The notes: a model not told the origin generated them from the letters alone. A DNA stretch of 64,000 nt from Campylobacter showae (GCF_900699785.1 NZ_LR535679.1:1116001-1180000); one strand, 5' to 3'. Positions 43,400 through 52,930 are shown, counted from the stretch's first letter. Made by a program: numbers and translations.

Positions 43400-44655
43400 C
43401 GCGTTTGATAATCTCCGCGGACGACGTATTTATAGGTCGTAAGCTCCCTCACTCCCATCGGCCCTCTGGCGTGCAGTTTTTGCGTGCTGATGCCGATCTC
43501 GCCGCCGAATCCAAACTCGCTACCGTCGCTAAAACGCGTCGAGGCGTTGGCGTAGACGACCGCGCTGCCGACTTCGTTTAAAAACCGCTCGACGTTTGCG
43601 TAGTTTTCGCTTAAAATCGCGTCCGAATGCCCGCTGGAATGCGCATTTATAAAGCTGATCGCCTCTCTTACGTCCCGCACATCCCGCACGGCTAGCACGA
43701 GATCCAAAAACTCGGCGCCAAAGTCACCCTCGCCTGCAAGCTTAACGTTTGCCGAACCGCGCAACTCCGACTCGCACGCGCCTAGCAGCTGCTCGCTCAC
43801 CCGAAACTCGACTTCGGGTAGTTGCTTCACGAGCTCTGGTAAAATTTTGCCCGCTATGCGCTCGTGCAAAAGCACGCACTCTACGGCATTACAGACGCTT
43901 GGGCGCTGGGTTTTGGCGTTTTTGATTATCTTCGCGGCCTGCTTTAAATTTGCGCTCTCGTCGACGAAGATGTGGCACACTCCCGCGCCCGTCATGATGA
44001 TCGGCACGGTCGCGTTTTGCGCGATAAAATCTTTTAAATTTTTGCCGCCGCGCGGTATCAAAACGTCAATATATTCGCTCATTTTCGCCATTTGCGCCAC
44101 AACTTCGCGCTCAGGGCTTTCTACTAGCTGCACCGCGCCCGTCGGTAAGCCAAATTTCGCTCCCGCTTCGTTAAATAAATTTACTAAAAAGATATTCGAA
44201 TTTAGAGCGCTGGCGCTGCCTCGCAGGATCGCCGCATTGCCGCTCTTTAGCGCCAAAGCCGCCGCATCGATGCTGACGTTTGGGCGGCTCTCGTAGATGA
44301 TACCGAGCACCCCCAGCGGCACGCGCACGCGGCTGATTTGCATGCCGTTTGGATGGCTCCAGCCGCCTAAATTTTCGCCTACGACCTCAGCAAAGCCCGC
44401 CACCTCGCGCACGCCCTGCGCCATAGCCTCGATGCGGGCGTCGGTTAGTCTTAAGCGGTCCAGCAGCGCCGAGCTAAGGCCCGATTTCTCGCCGTTTACA
44501 AGGTCTTTGGCGTTTGCCGCTTTTATAGCCTCTTTTTGCGCCAGCAGCTCGTCCGCTACGGCGTTTAAAATTTCAAATTTAGCCCTGCTATCAAGTCTCA
44601 AAAGTTCGCCGCAAGCGGCCTTTGCACGCTTACATATATCTAAAATTTCATTCAT
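43396..44655 (-). CDS. proA: gamma-glutamyl phosphate reductase
   Basis: Second step of proline synthesis: glutamyl-5-phosphate to glutamate-5-semialdehyde. 419 residues of the aldehyde dehydrogenase superfamily. The catalytic cysteine is in QRPSVCNAVECVLLHE (about 255), with GVLGIIYESRPNVSIDAAALALKSGNA in part, VDVLIPRGGKNL-like motif and FGFGGEIGISTQKLHARGPMG in part near the end. The stop lies inside a repeat half copy. It works with proB, 2.2 kb away, on a separate transcript. Confidence 0.96.
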   Translation of the reverse strand: MNEILDICKRAKAACGELLRLDSRAKFEILNAVADELLAQKEAIKAANAKDLVNGEKSGLSSALLDRLRLTDARIEAMAQGVREVAGFAEVVGENLGGWSHPNGMQISRVRVPLGVLGIIYESRPNVSIDAAALALKSGNAAILRGSASALNSNIFLVNLFNEAGAKFGLPTGAVQLVESPEREVVAQMAKMSEYIDVLIPRGGKNLKDFIAQNATVPIIMTGAGVCHIFVDESANLKQAAKIIKNAKTQRPSVCNAVECVLLHERIAGKILPELVKQLPEVEFRVSEQLLGACESELRGSANVKLAGEGDFGAEFLDLVLAVRDVRDVREAISFINAHSSGHSDAILSENYANVERFLNEVGSAVVYANASTRFSDGSEFGFGGEIGISTQKLHARGPMGVRELTTYKYVVRGDYQTR

Positions 44656-44842
44656 TTTCGCTCCTTAATCTATAAAAACCGTGCGCAAGCGTCCCGCTCC
44701 CGCAAGTGCGGCAAGGCAAATTTTAGCGACGCGTCTAATAAATTCGCCTTTAAATTTGACTTGATTATAGCCAAATTCGCCCGAATTTCATGCGACCATA
44801 AAAATACGCTATAATCGCCAAAATTTATAAAAAGGAAGCAAA

Positions 44843-46021
44843 ATGGGCGGAATAAAAGAGTTTTTAAAACACGAAGCTAGCGGCGGGATTTTGCTGATGA
44901 TCGCTACGATCGCGGCGCTGCTGTGTCAAAACACGTTTTTGAGCGATTTTTACAACGAATTTTTAAAGACCAAATTTACCGTGAGCTTCGGCGAGTACGG
45001 ACTAAGCAAGCCCCTGATTTTGTGGGTGAACGACGGGTTGATGGCGGTATTTTTCTTTCTCATCGGACTCGAGCTAAAGCGCGAGGTTTTGGAGGGCGAG
45101 CTAAAAAATCCGTCGCAAATCGCGCTACCTGCCATCGGCGCGGCGGGCGGCCTGATAGTACCCGCGGTTATCTTTTATCTTTTTACGAAACACGACTCCT
45201 TCGCGCTTGGCGGCTGGGCGATACCGACGGCGACGGATATCGCGTTTGCTCTGGGGATTTTAAGCCTACTCGGGCCTCGCGTACCGACTAGTTTAAAAAT
45301 TTTCCTCATGACGCTGGCGATCGTCGACGACCTTTGCGCGATCGTGATTATCGCGCTATTTTACACGAGCGAGCTTAGCGTCCAAATGCTTGCGGTCGCG
45401 AGCGTTTGCCTAGCCGCGCTTTTTGCGCTAAACAGACTCGGCGTAAAGAGCAAGGCGGCATATCTGATCGTAGGCGCTGTGATGTGGGTAGCAGTGCTAA
45501 AATCAGGCGTTCACGCCACGCTTGCGGGCGTCGTGGCGGCCTTTTTCATACCGCTTAGCTTTAAAGACGCACCGGGCAAATCAATGCTAAAAAGCATCGA
45601 GCACGACCTATACGGCTGGGTGGCGTTTGGCGTGCTGCCGATATTTGCCTTCGTAAACGCAGGCATCTCGTTGCGAGGCGTCGGACTGGACGAGATTTTG
45701 TCTCCGGTCGCGCTAGGCACGGCGCTGGGGCTTTTCGTCGGCAAGCAAGTCGGGGTATTTTCTTTTAGCTTTTTAGCGATCAAATTTAAGCTAGCCAAGC
45801 TGCCGGAAGGTTCAAATTTTATACAGCTTTACGGCATCGCGGTACTTTGCGGCGTAGGATTTACGATGAGCCTTTTCGTTAACGGCTTAGCCTACAACGA
45901 CACGGACGCCTTTGCCTACACCGACAAGCTTGCTATCTTGCTAGGTTCGGTAGTTTCGGGCGCCGCTGGGTTTATATTGCTTAAATTTAGCGCCAAAAAC
46001 CAAAGCACGCTAGAAAGATAA
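44843..46021 (+). CDS. nhaA: Na+/H+ antiporter NhaA
   Basis: Exports sodium in exchange for protons at alkaline pH; 392 residues, about 12 helices. The paired transport aspartates are in LAIVDDLCAIVIIAL (about 150-165), ATDIAFALG lies about 130, and FFLIGLELKREVLEGEL is the N-terminal landmark. Ribosome-binding site AAAAGGAAGCAAA. A GCCGGC hairpin just beyond the stop serves it and the convergent membrane gene. Confidence 0.96.
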   Translation: MGGIKEFLKHEASGGILLMIATIAALLCQNTFLSDFYNEFLKTKFTVSFGEYGLSKPLILWVNDGLMAVFFFLIGLELKREVLEGELKNPSQIALPAIGAAGGLIVPAVIFYLFTKHDSFALGGWAIPTATDIAFALGILSLLGPRVPTSLKIFLMTLAIVDDLCAIVIIALFYTSELSVQMLAVASVCLAALFALNRLGVKSKAAYLIVGAVMWVAVLKSGVHATLAGVVAAFFIPLSFKDAPGKSMLKSIEHDLYGWVAFGVLPIFAFVNAGISLRGVGLDEILSPVALGTALGLFVGKQVGVFSFSFLAIKFKLAKLPEGSNFIQLYGIAVLCGVGFTMSLFVNGLAYNDTDAFAYTDKLAILLGSVVSGAAGFILLKFSAKNQSTLER

Positions 46022-46031
46022 TCACGAGTAA

Positions 46032-46055
46032 GCCGGCTAAATCATTCAGGCCGGC
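46032..46055. terminator. bidirectional GCCGGC hairpin between nhaA and the convergent gene
   Basis: Two GCCGGC hexamers, 12 bases apart, form a six-base GC-only stem that covers the last codons of the convergent minus-strand gene. There is no T tract on the plus side. Confidence 0.45.
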
Positions 46056-46650
46056 CGCTGCGTAATCTATAAATCAAATCGCACGCTACGTGCGCAAAGC
46101 TCGCAAACACGAAGCCGATACCCAGCCCGGCGGCTAGGTTGTAAAGCGCGCTGTCGTTTGCGAGGGAGTAGTTGTCAAATCGCACGTAAACGCCCCATCT
46201 GCCGCCCATCCCCTCGGGCGCAAAGAGCAGCCCGCTAAGCGCGAGAAAGCAAAAACCGCCTAGCACGACGAATTTTGCGGCCACGACGATCAAATTTGCC
46301 CCTCCGACGTCCGCGCGGCCGTAGTTTAGACAAAAGACGGCGGCGAAAAAGCAGATCCAAAACGGCGCGGCGCAGGCGTAAAAGGCAAGCACATTTAGGC
46401 TCGCGCCGTTGTTTGCAAAATCATCTAAAAACGGCGCAAAAACCCGCACGCCTCGGATAAAAGGCAGCCAAAATTTAAGCTCTAAAATCTCGTCCGTGCT
46501 CAAATTTAACGCCCAGATCCCAAGCGCCGCAAAAAACAAAACCCCGAGCGAAAACGGCGCCCAGCCTGCCAAAATCGCTCTCTCAAACAAGCCTTTACGC
46601 GCCGCAGAGTCGCGCCCGAATTTTGCTTTCGACGCTTCTTTTTCGTTCAT
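46042..46650 (-). CDS. hypothetical polytopic membrane protein
   Basis: 202 residues with a charged cytoplasmic N-terminus (about 30 residues) and four predicted helices (about 30-50, 85-108, 125-145 and 175-195). Loops contain RGVRVFAPFLDDFANNG and PEGMGGRWGVYVRFDN. No family recognised. It is followed on its 5' side by a short spacer unusually packed with AAATTT words. Confidence 0.65.
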   Translation of the reverse strand: MNEKEASKAKFGRDSAARKGLFERAILAGWAPFSLGVLFFAALGIWALNLSTDEILELKFWLPFIRGVRVFAPFLDDFANNGASLNVLAFYACAAPFWICFFAAVFCLNYGRADVGGANLIVVAAKFVVLGGFCFLALSGLLFAPEGMGGRWGVYVRFDNYSLANDSALYNLAAGLGIGFVFASFAHVACDLIYRLRSGRPE

Positions 46651-46870
46651 TGTTTTCCTTAAATTTATCCGTATTTTAAAGCGCGCTCAAAAATCAACCG
46701 TCAAATTTAACGGCGACCGCGCGGCTAGTTCGGGCAGTCAAATTTGATCAAATTTAGCCGCCGCGTCCGCTTAAATTTCGCCCGCCATACAGCAAAATTT
46801 GCTCTAAATTTAGCGTAAATTTGACGCGGCTACGACTAAATTTAGCCGCAGGCAAACCGTCAAATTTAAC

Positions 46871-47998
46871 CTAAATCAGCGCGATGTTGTCGATATGCAG
46901 CGCCTCGTCCTCGTATTTGTAGCCAAGAGCTGCCTCGATCTCCTCGCTCTTGCGACCTTTTATGAGGGCTAGCTCGGCCGAGGAGTAGTTCGTGATACCG
47001 CGGGCTAGCGCCCTGCCGCTTGCGTCTTTGATAGCGAGCGTTTCGCCGCGCTCAAACTCGCCCACGACCTCGCGGATGCCGACTGCTAGCAGGCTTTTGC
47101 CCTCTTTTAGCGCCTTTGCCGCTCCCTCGTCGATAGCGACCGAGCCTTTGTCCGCGGCGGAGTAGGCGAGCCAGTATTTACGCGAATTTATCCTATTTTT
47201 GCCCGCTAAAAAGAGCGTCCCGACCTCGCAGCCCTGCGCCGCTCGCACGATATTTCGCGGATCCGCGCCGTTTGCGATGATGAGGTGTGTGCCGTTTTTG
47301 GTCGACATCTCGGCTGCGGTTATTTTGGTGCGCATGCCGCCGGTGCCAAATTTACTGCCCTCCGCGCCGGCGGCCGCCCTGATGCCGTCGTCTAAATTTT
47401 CGACTAAATTTATAAATTTAGCATCCGAAAAAACGCTTGGATTTTTATCGTATAGCCCGTCGATATCGGTCAAAATCATGAGCAAATCAGCCTCGATTAG
47501 TCCCGCCACGAGCGCGCTTAGCGTGTCGTTGTCGCCCACTTTTACGCCCCTTATGCCCTCGCCCACGACGGGGTCGTTTTCGTTGATGACGGGTATGATT
47601 TTTTTAGCAAGTAAGGAGCGCAGGACGCTGCGCATATTTAGGTAGCGGCGGCGGTCGCTAAAGTCGTCCTTGGTTAGCAGTAGCTGCGCGATCGTTTTGC
47701 CGTGCGCCCAAAATAAAATTTGATAAAGATGGATGAGCGAAACCTGCCCGATGGCGGCCAGAGCTTGCTTTTCGACGATGGATTTTGGCTTGTGCGCGAG
47801 CTTCATCTGCCCCATGCCAGCGCCCACGGCGCCCGAGGTAACAAAGACTACTTCAGCATTTTCGTTTAGTTCGCTTAAATTTGCCACGATTTGTTTGATT
47901 TTATCCTCGTTTAGCGAGCCGTCCGCGTTTGCCAGCGTCGAGGTGCCGATTTTTACGACGATGCGTTTTATGCCGCCTAGAAGCTCTTTTCTGTCCAT
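46871..47998 (-). CDS. proB: glutamate 5-kinase
   Basis: First and feedback-controlled step of proline synthesis. 375 residues: an amino-acid kinase domain (KRIVVKIGTSTLANADGSL, then FVTSGAVGAGMG, NENDPVVGE and GDNDTLSALVAGLIEADLLMILTDIDGLYDKNP in part) followed by a C-terminal PUA domain (from about 280). The PUA domain marks the long, regulated form found in E. coli. A stand-alone transcript. Confidence 0.96.
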   Translation of the reverse strand: MDRKELLGGIKRIVVKIGTSTLANADGSLNEDKIKQIVANLSELNENAEVVFVTSGAVGAGMGQMKLAHKPKSIVEKQALAAIGQVSLIHLYQILFWAHGKTIAQLLLTKDDFSDRRRYLNMRSVLRSLLAKKIIPVINENDPVVGEGIRGVKVGDNDTLSALVAGLIEADLLMILTDIDGLYDKNPSVFSDAKFINLVENLDDGIRAAAGAEGSKFGTGGMRTKITAAEMSTKNGTHLIIANGADPRNIVRAAQGCEVGTLFLAGKNRINSRKYWLAYSAADKGSVAIDEGAAKALKEGKSLLAVGIREVVGEFERGETLAIKDASGRALARGITNYSSAELALIKGRKSEEIEAALGYKYEDEALHIDNIALI

Positions 47999-48104
47999 TT
48001 TACCGCTCCGAAATTTTTGAAAATTATACCCAAAACGGCTTATTTTAAATTTTATGTTTTTGTAGCCCTACAGTAATATTAATTTAAATTTCATCATACT
48101 AGGC

Positions 48105-48110
48105 TATAAT
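48105..48110 (+). promoter_or_regulatory. promoter -10 (TATAAT) of the FecCD-type ABC operon
   Basis: A perfect TATAAT 38 bases before the substrate-binding-protein ATG. An AT-rich block with TAATATTAATTTAAATT lies just upstream and could hold a metalloregulator site, but I cannot identify which. Confidence 0.5.
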
Positions 48111-48147
48111 GACGAAGTTAAATTTACCTTCGCAAAAAGGAGCTTTT

Positions 48148-49302
48148 ATGAAATTTGTACTCGGCTTTTTGCTTACACTTGGTCTAGCGTTTGGCGGCGA
48201 GTTTAGTATCAAAGATATGCGCGGCGCGGAGGTCAAAATCGCCTCTCCGCTTGAGAGGGTCGCTACGATCGACGACGGGTTTGTAGAGAGCGTCATGACG
48301 CATCTTGGCGTGATCGACAAGGTAAAGCTAATCGGCTCATGGTCCATGAAGCGAGACTACAAATACGACTTCACCACCAAGGCGGGCGAAGCTTACACGC
48401 TTCGCGGATGGAATGTCATGAAATACCTTCATCCGTGGCTTAATGATCTACCGTGCGTAAATTCTCCGCAAGGAAACGTCGTAAATTTTGAGGCCTTAGC
48501 AAACGAAAATCCGCAGCTAGTGATCCTTCGTATCGGAGACTGCACGCTGCGCGGCTCAAATAAAGACGCCGTGGAAAAAACGATCGCGACTATCGAGGCT
48601 CTGGGCATCCCGCTTGCCGTGATCTACGCTCCAAGAGGCGCCGAAATCGCAACCATGCAAGAGGAGATGCGGGTGCTCGGAGAGATATTTGGGCAAAAGG
48701 ACAAGGCCCTAAAGCTCTTTGAATACCTCGACAAAACCCAAAAACTCGTGCAGGAGCGCACGGCAAATTTAAAAGAGGATCAAAAGGTCAGCATGCTCTA
48801 CATGGGGCTTAATCCAAACATCCGCAAAAACGGCGGCGTAGCGAGCGCTTACGGCGTAAATACCCCAGAATCCTTCATCATCGAAAATATCGCGGGTGCT
48901 AAAAACGCCTTTAGAGGCGACGGCTCAAACGTGATTTTAAGCACCGAGCAGCTTTACGCGATAGATCCCGACGTCATCGTGCTGCCGACCTCAAACGGCT
49001 ACCATCCGGCAAGCGAGCTTTTAAGCTCGGCAGATTTTGAAAAGCTAGAGGAGCTAAAAGCGATCAAAAACAAGCGCGTTTACGCCATGCCGTGGTCGCC
49101 GATGAACTGCGCGCGCCGCGTGGAGTATCCGATAGATATCCTCATAATCGCAAAAGCGGCCTATCCGCAGCTCTTTTCTGACATCAAGGTTCATAAATTC
49201 GTCCTTGATTTTTACAAAGACGTTTACGGCGTGAGCGAGGAGCAGGCAAAAGCTCTTAGAAGCGAGCAAATTTTAGACTGGACGGTAGAGTATGACTTTT
49301 AA
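48148..49302 (+). CDS. FecCD-type ABC importer, substrate-binding protein
   Basis: Cluster A-II (BtuF/FepB) periplasmic binding protein, 384 residues from the ATG at 48148 behind AAAAGGAGCTTTT, with a signal peptide (MKFVLGFLLTLGLAFG). Landmarks: DMRGAEVKIASPLERVATI, SWSMKRDYKYDF, YLHPWLNDLPCVNSPQGNVVNFEAL in part, and YAMPWSPMNCARRVEYPIDIL in part. The family imports iron-siderophores, haem, cobalamin or molybdate; the pocket residues do not tell me which. Stop overlaps the permease start by eleven bases. Confidence 0.85.
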   Translation: MKFVLGFLLTLGLAFGGEFSIKDMRGAEVKIASPLERVATIDDGFVESVMTHLGVIDKVKLIGSWSMKRDYKYDFTTKAGEAYTLRGWNVMKYLHPWLNDLPCVNSPQGNVVNFEALANENPQLVILRIGDCTLRGSNKDAVEKTIATIEALGIPLAVIYAPRGAEIATMQEEMRVLGEIFGQKDKALKLFEYLDKTQKLVQERTANLKEDQKVSMLYMGLNPNIRKNGGVASAYGVNTPESFIIENIAGAKNAFRGDGSNVILSTEQLYAIDPDVIVLPTSNGYHPASELLSSADFEKLEELKAIKNKRVYAMPWSPMNCARRVEYPIDILIIAKAAYPQLFSDIKVHKFVLDFYKDVYGVSEEQAKALRSEQILDWTVEYDF

Positions 49303-50323
49303 GCCCGGCGCTTTTAAGTCAAATTTACTATTTTTATTCGTTCTTTTGGGCGCGCTTTTGCTCTGTATGATCGCGGCGCTCATGCTCGGGGATTATAAAA
49401 TTTCGATCGCTAAAATTTTAGACGTTTTAAATTTGAAAATTTTTGACATCCCCGCCGCAGGCATCTCTAAGATGGATCAAACCGTCATCTTTGAAATCAG
49501 AATGCCTAGAATTTTAACCGCCGTGATAGTGGGCTTCGCGCTTTCAAACGCGGGCGCGATATATCAGGCCTGCTTTAAAAACCCGCTCGTGGAGCCCTTT
49601 ATACTGGGAGCTAGCTCGGGCGCGGCATTGGGTGCGGCGCTAGCGATACTATTTTCGGGTATATTTTTTAATATCGCTTTAAGCGCGTTTGCTTTTTCGT
49701 TTTTTGCGGTGTTTTTGTCCTACACGCTCGCAAAAAACGGCGGCATAGTGCCCGTGGTGGGTCTTATCCTGTCGGGCGTCATCGTAAGCTCGATATTTTC
49801 GGCGTGCGTATCGATCGTAAAATACGTCAGCGAGGACGCGCAGCTAAGAGAGATTACATTTTGGATGATGGGCGGGCTGTACTACTCCAAATGGCAAAGC
49901 CTAGGCGAGATCGCCTTGGTCACGGGAGTTTGCTTTTTGGCGCTTTGCACGCTTGCGTGGAAGTTAAATTTACTAAGCCTGGGCGACGATCAGGCAAGAA
50001 GCCTCGGCATAAACCCCGAAAAATACAAGCTTATATTTATAACGATCGCTACATTGATGACCGCCGTATGCGTGGCAAACGTGGGTATCATCGCCTGGAT
50101 CGGACTCATCATGCCTCACGTCGCGCGCCTAATTAGCGGCCCGGATAACAGATGGGTGCTGCCGCTATCGGGGCTCATAGGCGCGCTGTATCTGCTCATA
50201 TGCGATACGCTCGCGCGCACGGTAGCGATGGCTGAGATTCCCGTGGGCATCATAACCTCTTTGGTGGGCGCGCCCTTTCTCATCGCGCTTTTAAGAAGCA
50301 AGGCAAAGGAGCTGCTAAAATGA
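49292..50323 (+). CDS. FecCD-type ABC importer, permease
   Basis: 343 residues, about ten helices. FecCD landmarks: EIRMPRILTAVIVGFALSNAGAIYQACFKNPLVEPFILGASSGAALGAAL (about 65-115, in part), LGINPEKYKLIF, and WIGLIMPHVARLISGPDNRW with PVGIITSLVGAPFLIALL at the C-terminus. The loop contacting the ATPase is intact. Between its binding protein and ATPase genes with overlaps on both sides, so the three are made together. Confidence 0.92.
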   Translation: MTFKPGAFKSNLLFLFVLLGALLLCMIAALMLGDYKISIAKILDVLNLKIFDIPAAGISKMDQTVIFEIRMPRILTAVIVGFALSNAGAIYQACFKNPLVEPFILGASSGAALGAALAILFSGIFFNIALSAFAFSFFAVFLSYTLAKNGGIVPVVGLILSGVIVSSIFSACVSIVKYVSEDAQLREITFWMMGGLYYSKWQSLGEIALVTGVCFLALCTLAWKLNLLSLGDDQARSLGINPEKYKLIFITIATLMTAVCVANVGIIAWIGLIMPHVARLISGPDNRWVLPLSGLIGALYLLICDTLARTVAMAEIPVGIITSLVGAPFLIALLRSKAKELLK

Positions 50324-51081
50324 TACTGCAAACGAAAAATTTATCCTTTAGCTACGGCGGATTTGGCCTCGAAGACGTAAGCATTGAGATCAAAAGAGGC
50401 AGCATATGCGGGCTTTTGGGCACTAACGGCAGCGGCAAGAGCACGTTTTTTAACTGCTGTATGAAATTTCTAAGTATCAAAGGCGGCGAAATTTACGTTG
50501 ATTCGCAAAACACGAAGCACAAAAGCCCCGCGTGGATGGCTAAAAACATCGCCTACGTCGCGCAGCATACCGAGCTGCATTTTCCATTTTTCGTAAGGGA
50601 TATCGTCCTAATGGGGCGCTCCACGCACGTAAAGAGCCTGTTTGGCTTTAGCAAAGAGGACAAAAGGGCGGTGAGCGAGGCGATGGAGTTTATCGGCATC
50701 TCGCATCTAGCGGATAAAAAGATGAACGAGCTTAGCGGCGGGCAGCGGCAGCTAGTTTTTATCGCTAGGGCGCTCGCGCAGGATACGCCGCTGATACTGC
50801 TTGACGAGCCCACGTCCGCGCTTGATTTTAAAAACCAGATCACGCTTTGGAAAATTTTAAAAAAGATCGCTGCGGGCGGCAAGACGATCGTCATCTGCAC
50901 GCACGAGCCAAACCACATCCTTTGGTTTTGCGACGAAGTGATAGTATTTAATGGCGGGCGGATCGTCTCAAAAGGCAGCGTCGCACAGGTCTTAAACGAC
51001 GAGCTGCTGACTGAAATTTACGGCGACGTCTGCACCTTTGAAAGGCTCGCGCAAAAAGAGGTGATCCTACCTAAGCTTTAG
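50320..51081 (+). CDS. FecCD-type ABC importer, ATPase
   Basis: 253 residues, FecE/BtuD type: Walker A GTNGSGKST (about 35-43), Q-loop YVAQHTEL, signature LSGGQRQLVFIARALAQ, Walker B ILLDEPTSALDFKNQ and a switch His in ICTHEPNH. Four-base overlap with the permease. Ends one base before the stop of the convergent response-regulator gene, leaving no room for a separate terminator. Confidence 0.92.
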   Translation: MILQTKNLSFSYGGFGLEDVSIEIKRGSICGLLGTNGSGKSTFFNCCMKFLSIKGGEIYVDSQNTKHKSPAWMAKNIAYVAQHTELHFPFFVRDIVLMGRSTHVKSLFGFSKEDKRAVSEAMEFIGISHLADKKMNELSGGQRQLVFIARALAQDTPLILLDEPTSALDFKNQITLWKILKKIAAGGKTIVICTHEPNHILWFCDEVIVFNGGRIVSKGSVAQVLNDELLTEIYGDVCTFERLAQKEVILPKL

Positions 51082-51735
51082 CTACTCCTCCAAACTATAC
51101 CCGATACTGCGCACGGTTTTGATTAGCTCAAAGGGTAGCTTTGCGCGTAGTTGGCGCACGAGCGAGCGCAGGCGATCGGACGAGACCTCTTCGTCCTTAT
51201 AGATACTCCACTCAAGCTCCTGGATCGTTACTACGTGCGGGGCGTTTTTGGCCAAAATTTCTAAAAACAATCCCTCTTTTTTGCCGAGCATTATGTTCGT
51301 GCCGTTTATGTGCAGCGTGAGGCTGTTTTTGTCGTAGATAGCGCCGTTTTTTAGCTCAAATTTGCTTCCGAGCAAAATTCGGCAGTTTCTAAACACGCGA
51401 AACAAAAACTCCTCCGGCAAAAACGGCTTAACCATAAAGTCGTCGTATTTGGCGTAGTAAATTTTCTTATAAAGCGCGGGGATGGCCTTATCTACGAGGA
51501 TCATAACGGGAGTTAGACTCCCGTTATCTCGCAGAAATTTGACCGACTCAAAATTTGCTAGATCCTTCGTCTTTACGTCGATGACGTAAAAGATGTAGCG
51601 GTTGCCGTTGTAATAATCCTCCTTTAGCTCGCTTAAATTTTCAAAACGAACTATGCGGATGTTAAAGCGGTAAAGCGCGGCGTTGAGGTTTAGTTGCATC
51701 TCCACGTCGTCGCTAACGAGCAAAATTTTCTTCAT
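51082..51735 (-). CDS. OmpR-family response regulator
   Basis: 217 residues: receiver domain (1-115; DD at about 9-10, phospho-acceptor Asp in FYVIDVKTKD about 53, Lys in DFMVKPFLPEE about 104) and a winged-helix output domain (about 125-217; LGKKEGLFLEILAKN, DRLRSLVRQLRAKL, SIGYSLEE). No partner histidine kinase gene is visible nearby. It lies just downstream (6 bases) of the fccC-like gene, in the same direction, so it is a good candidate regulator of the flavoprotein/cytochrome genes. Confidence 0.87.
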   Translation of the reverse strand: MKKILLVSDDVEMQLNLNAALYRFNIRIVRFENLSELKEDYYNGNRYIFYVIDVKTKDLANFESVKFLRDNGSLTPVMILVDKAIPALYKKIYYAKYDDFMVKPFLPEEFLFRVFRNCRILLGSKFELKNGAIYDKNSLTLHINGTNIMLGKKEGLFLEILAKNAPHVVTIQELEWSIYKDEEVSSDRLRSLVRQLRAKLPFELIKTVRSIGYSLEE

Positions 51736-51741
51736 TTTAGC

Positions 51742-52404
51742 CTACTTTTTGGTGGCATTGCCTTCTTTATTTTCCACTTTAGGCCCCACATAATCCTCCC
51801 CGAAATAAGCCTTCTTTATCTCTTCTTTTTTGATTGCGGCTTTCTTTTCGTAGATTTTGTATTCAGGCTTCCAGTAGTTTAGCATATTGTTTAGCCCGCT
51901 GTGGCCTACCTCGGCGTGACAGCTAGCGCAGGTTAGTTGCTTATCCGTATTTAGCAAGCTTTGATAGTGAGCGTGCATCTTTTGAGCTTGCGGGCTTGTT
52001 AGTTTATTGTCTACCAAATTCGTATGGCAGCTAACGCAACCGTTGTCAAATACGAAGTGCTCTCTTTTCTCTCTGTTTTTATGCCAGTCTATAGCCTCCG
52101 GATCTTTAAAGAAATGAATATATCCCTCCATTAGTCCGTTTTTAGCTTTAACTAGGACGTATTTGGCTAGGTTGTCGTGAGGTATGTGGCAGTCTACGCA
52201 TTTAGCCCTTACTCCGCTTTTGCCTTTGCCGCTATGTACGTCGCTACTATAAGCTATAACCATAGGATCCATCTCGTGGCATACTACGCAAAACTTCTCT
52301 CCGCTAGTTTCTTCTAGGGCGTAATGCACGGGAAGTACGACTAAAAACCCTATAATGCCGCTTACTAATATAATAAGCGCTAGTACTTTCTTTGAAATTT
52401 TCAT
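51742..52404 (-). CDS. fccC: NapC/NrfH-type membrane tetrahaem cytochrome c (FccC-like)
   Basis: 220 residues from the ATG at 52404. One N-terminal helix anchors a periplasmic domain with four CxxCH haem sites (CVVCH, CVDCH, CVSCH, CASCH). Such proteins take electrons from menaquinol and pass them to periplasmic partners. Together with the next two genes it matches the Wolinella succinogenes fccABC set, recognised from gene make-up. ATGA overlap with fccB. The C-terminal tail is lysine/glutamate rich. Confidence 0.88.
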   Translation of the reverse strand: MKISKKVLALIILVSGIIGFLVVLPVHYALEETSGEKFCVVCHEMDPMVIAYSSDVHSGKGKSGVRAKCVDCHIPHDNLAKYVLVKAKNGLMEGYIHFFKDPEAIDWHKNREKREHFVFDNGCVSCHTNLVDNKLTSPQAQKMHAHYQSLLNTDKQLTCASCHAEVGHSGLNNMLNYWKPEYKIYEKKAAIKKEEIKKAYFGEDYVGPKVENKEGNATKK

Positions 52405-52841
52405 GGCGTTACCCCCATCCATTGCGGAACTTCGTGTTCGTGGCACTCCGTGCACATATTGGTTGATTTTTTATGCTCGTTGTGGCACTCGTCGCAGTAT
52501 AGCGTAGGGCCGTCGTGAACCGAGTTGTGGGGATTTGCTTTTAGCAGATCCATGTATTCTAGTCTTTTAGCTATCTTTTTCTTGTCGCCGTGACAGGATA
52601 AACAGCCTTTATCGCCGATAGATTTAAATTTACTAGCGTCGTTTCCTTGTCCTTCGTGACAATCAAGACAGGTGAAGCTTAGCTTTTCGTGATGAGGCTT
52701 TAGCGGGTGTTTGGCTCGCAGTTCATCGGTGACGTTAAGATCGACTAAAGACGTTATCTTTGCGCTTGGGGTTCCTGCGCTAAATGCAAAAGAGCATAGC
52801 AGCATAGATGCGCACAAGGCGAGAAACGCTTTATGTTTCAT
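52401..52841 (-). CDS. fccB: periplasmic small tetrahaem cytochrome c (FccB-like)
   Basis: 146 residues from the ATG at 52841 (AAAGGAATTCGC before it). Signal peptide (about 1-23), then four haem motifs CLDCH, CLSCH, CDECH and CTECH, as in the haem domain of Shewanella flavocytochrome c. It should carry electrons from FccC to the flavoprotein. Translationally coupled to fccC; separated from the flavoprotein gene by 454 bases of hairpin-rich DNA. Confidence 0.88.
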   Translation of the reverse strand: MKHKAFLALCASMLLCSFAFSAGTPSAKITSLVDLNVTDELRAKHPLKPHHEKLSFTCLDCHEGQGNDASKFKSIGDKGCLSCHGDKKKIAKRLEYMDLLKANPHNSVHDGPTLYCDECHNEHKKSTNMCTECHEHEVPQWMGVTP

Positions 52842-52930
52842 GCGAATTCCTTTCTGTGAGGAGTTAAAGAGATATACTCTTTTACCTTTAAATTTGAGGG
52901 GCAAATTTGGTTTTTAAATTTAACTCTTTA

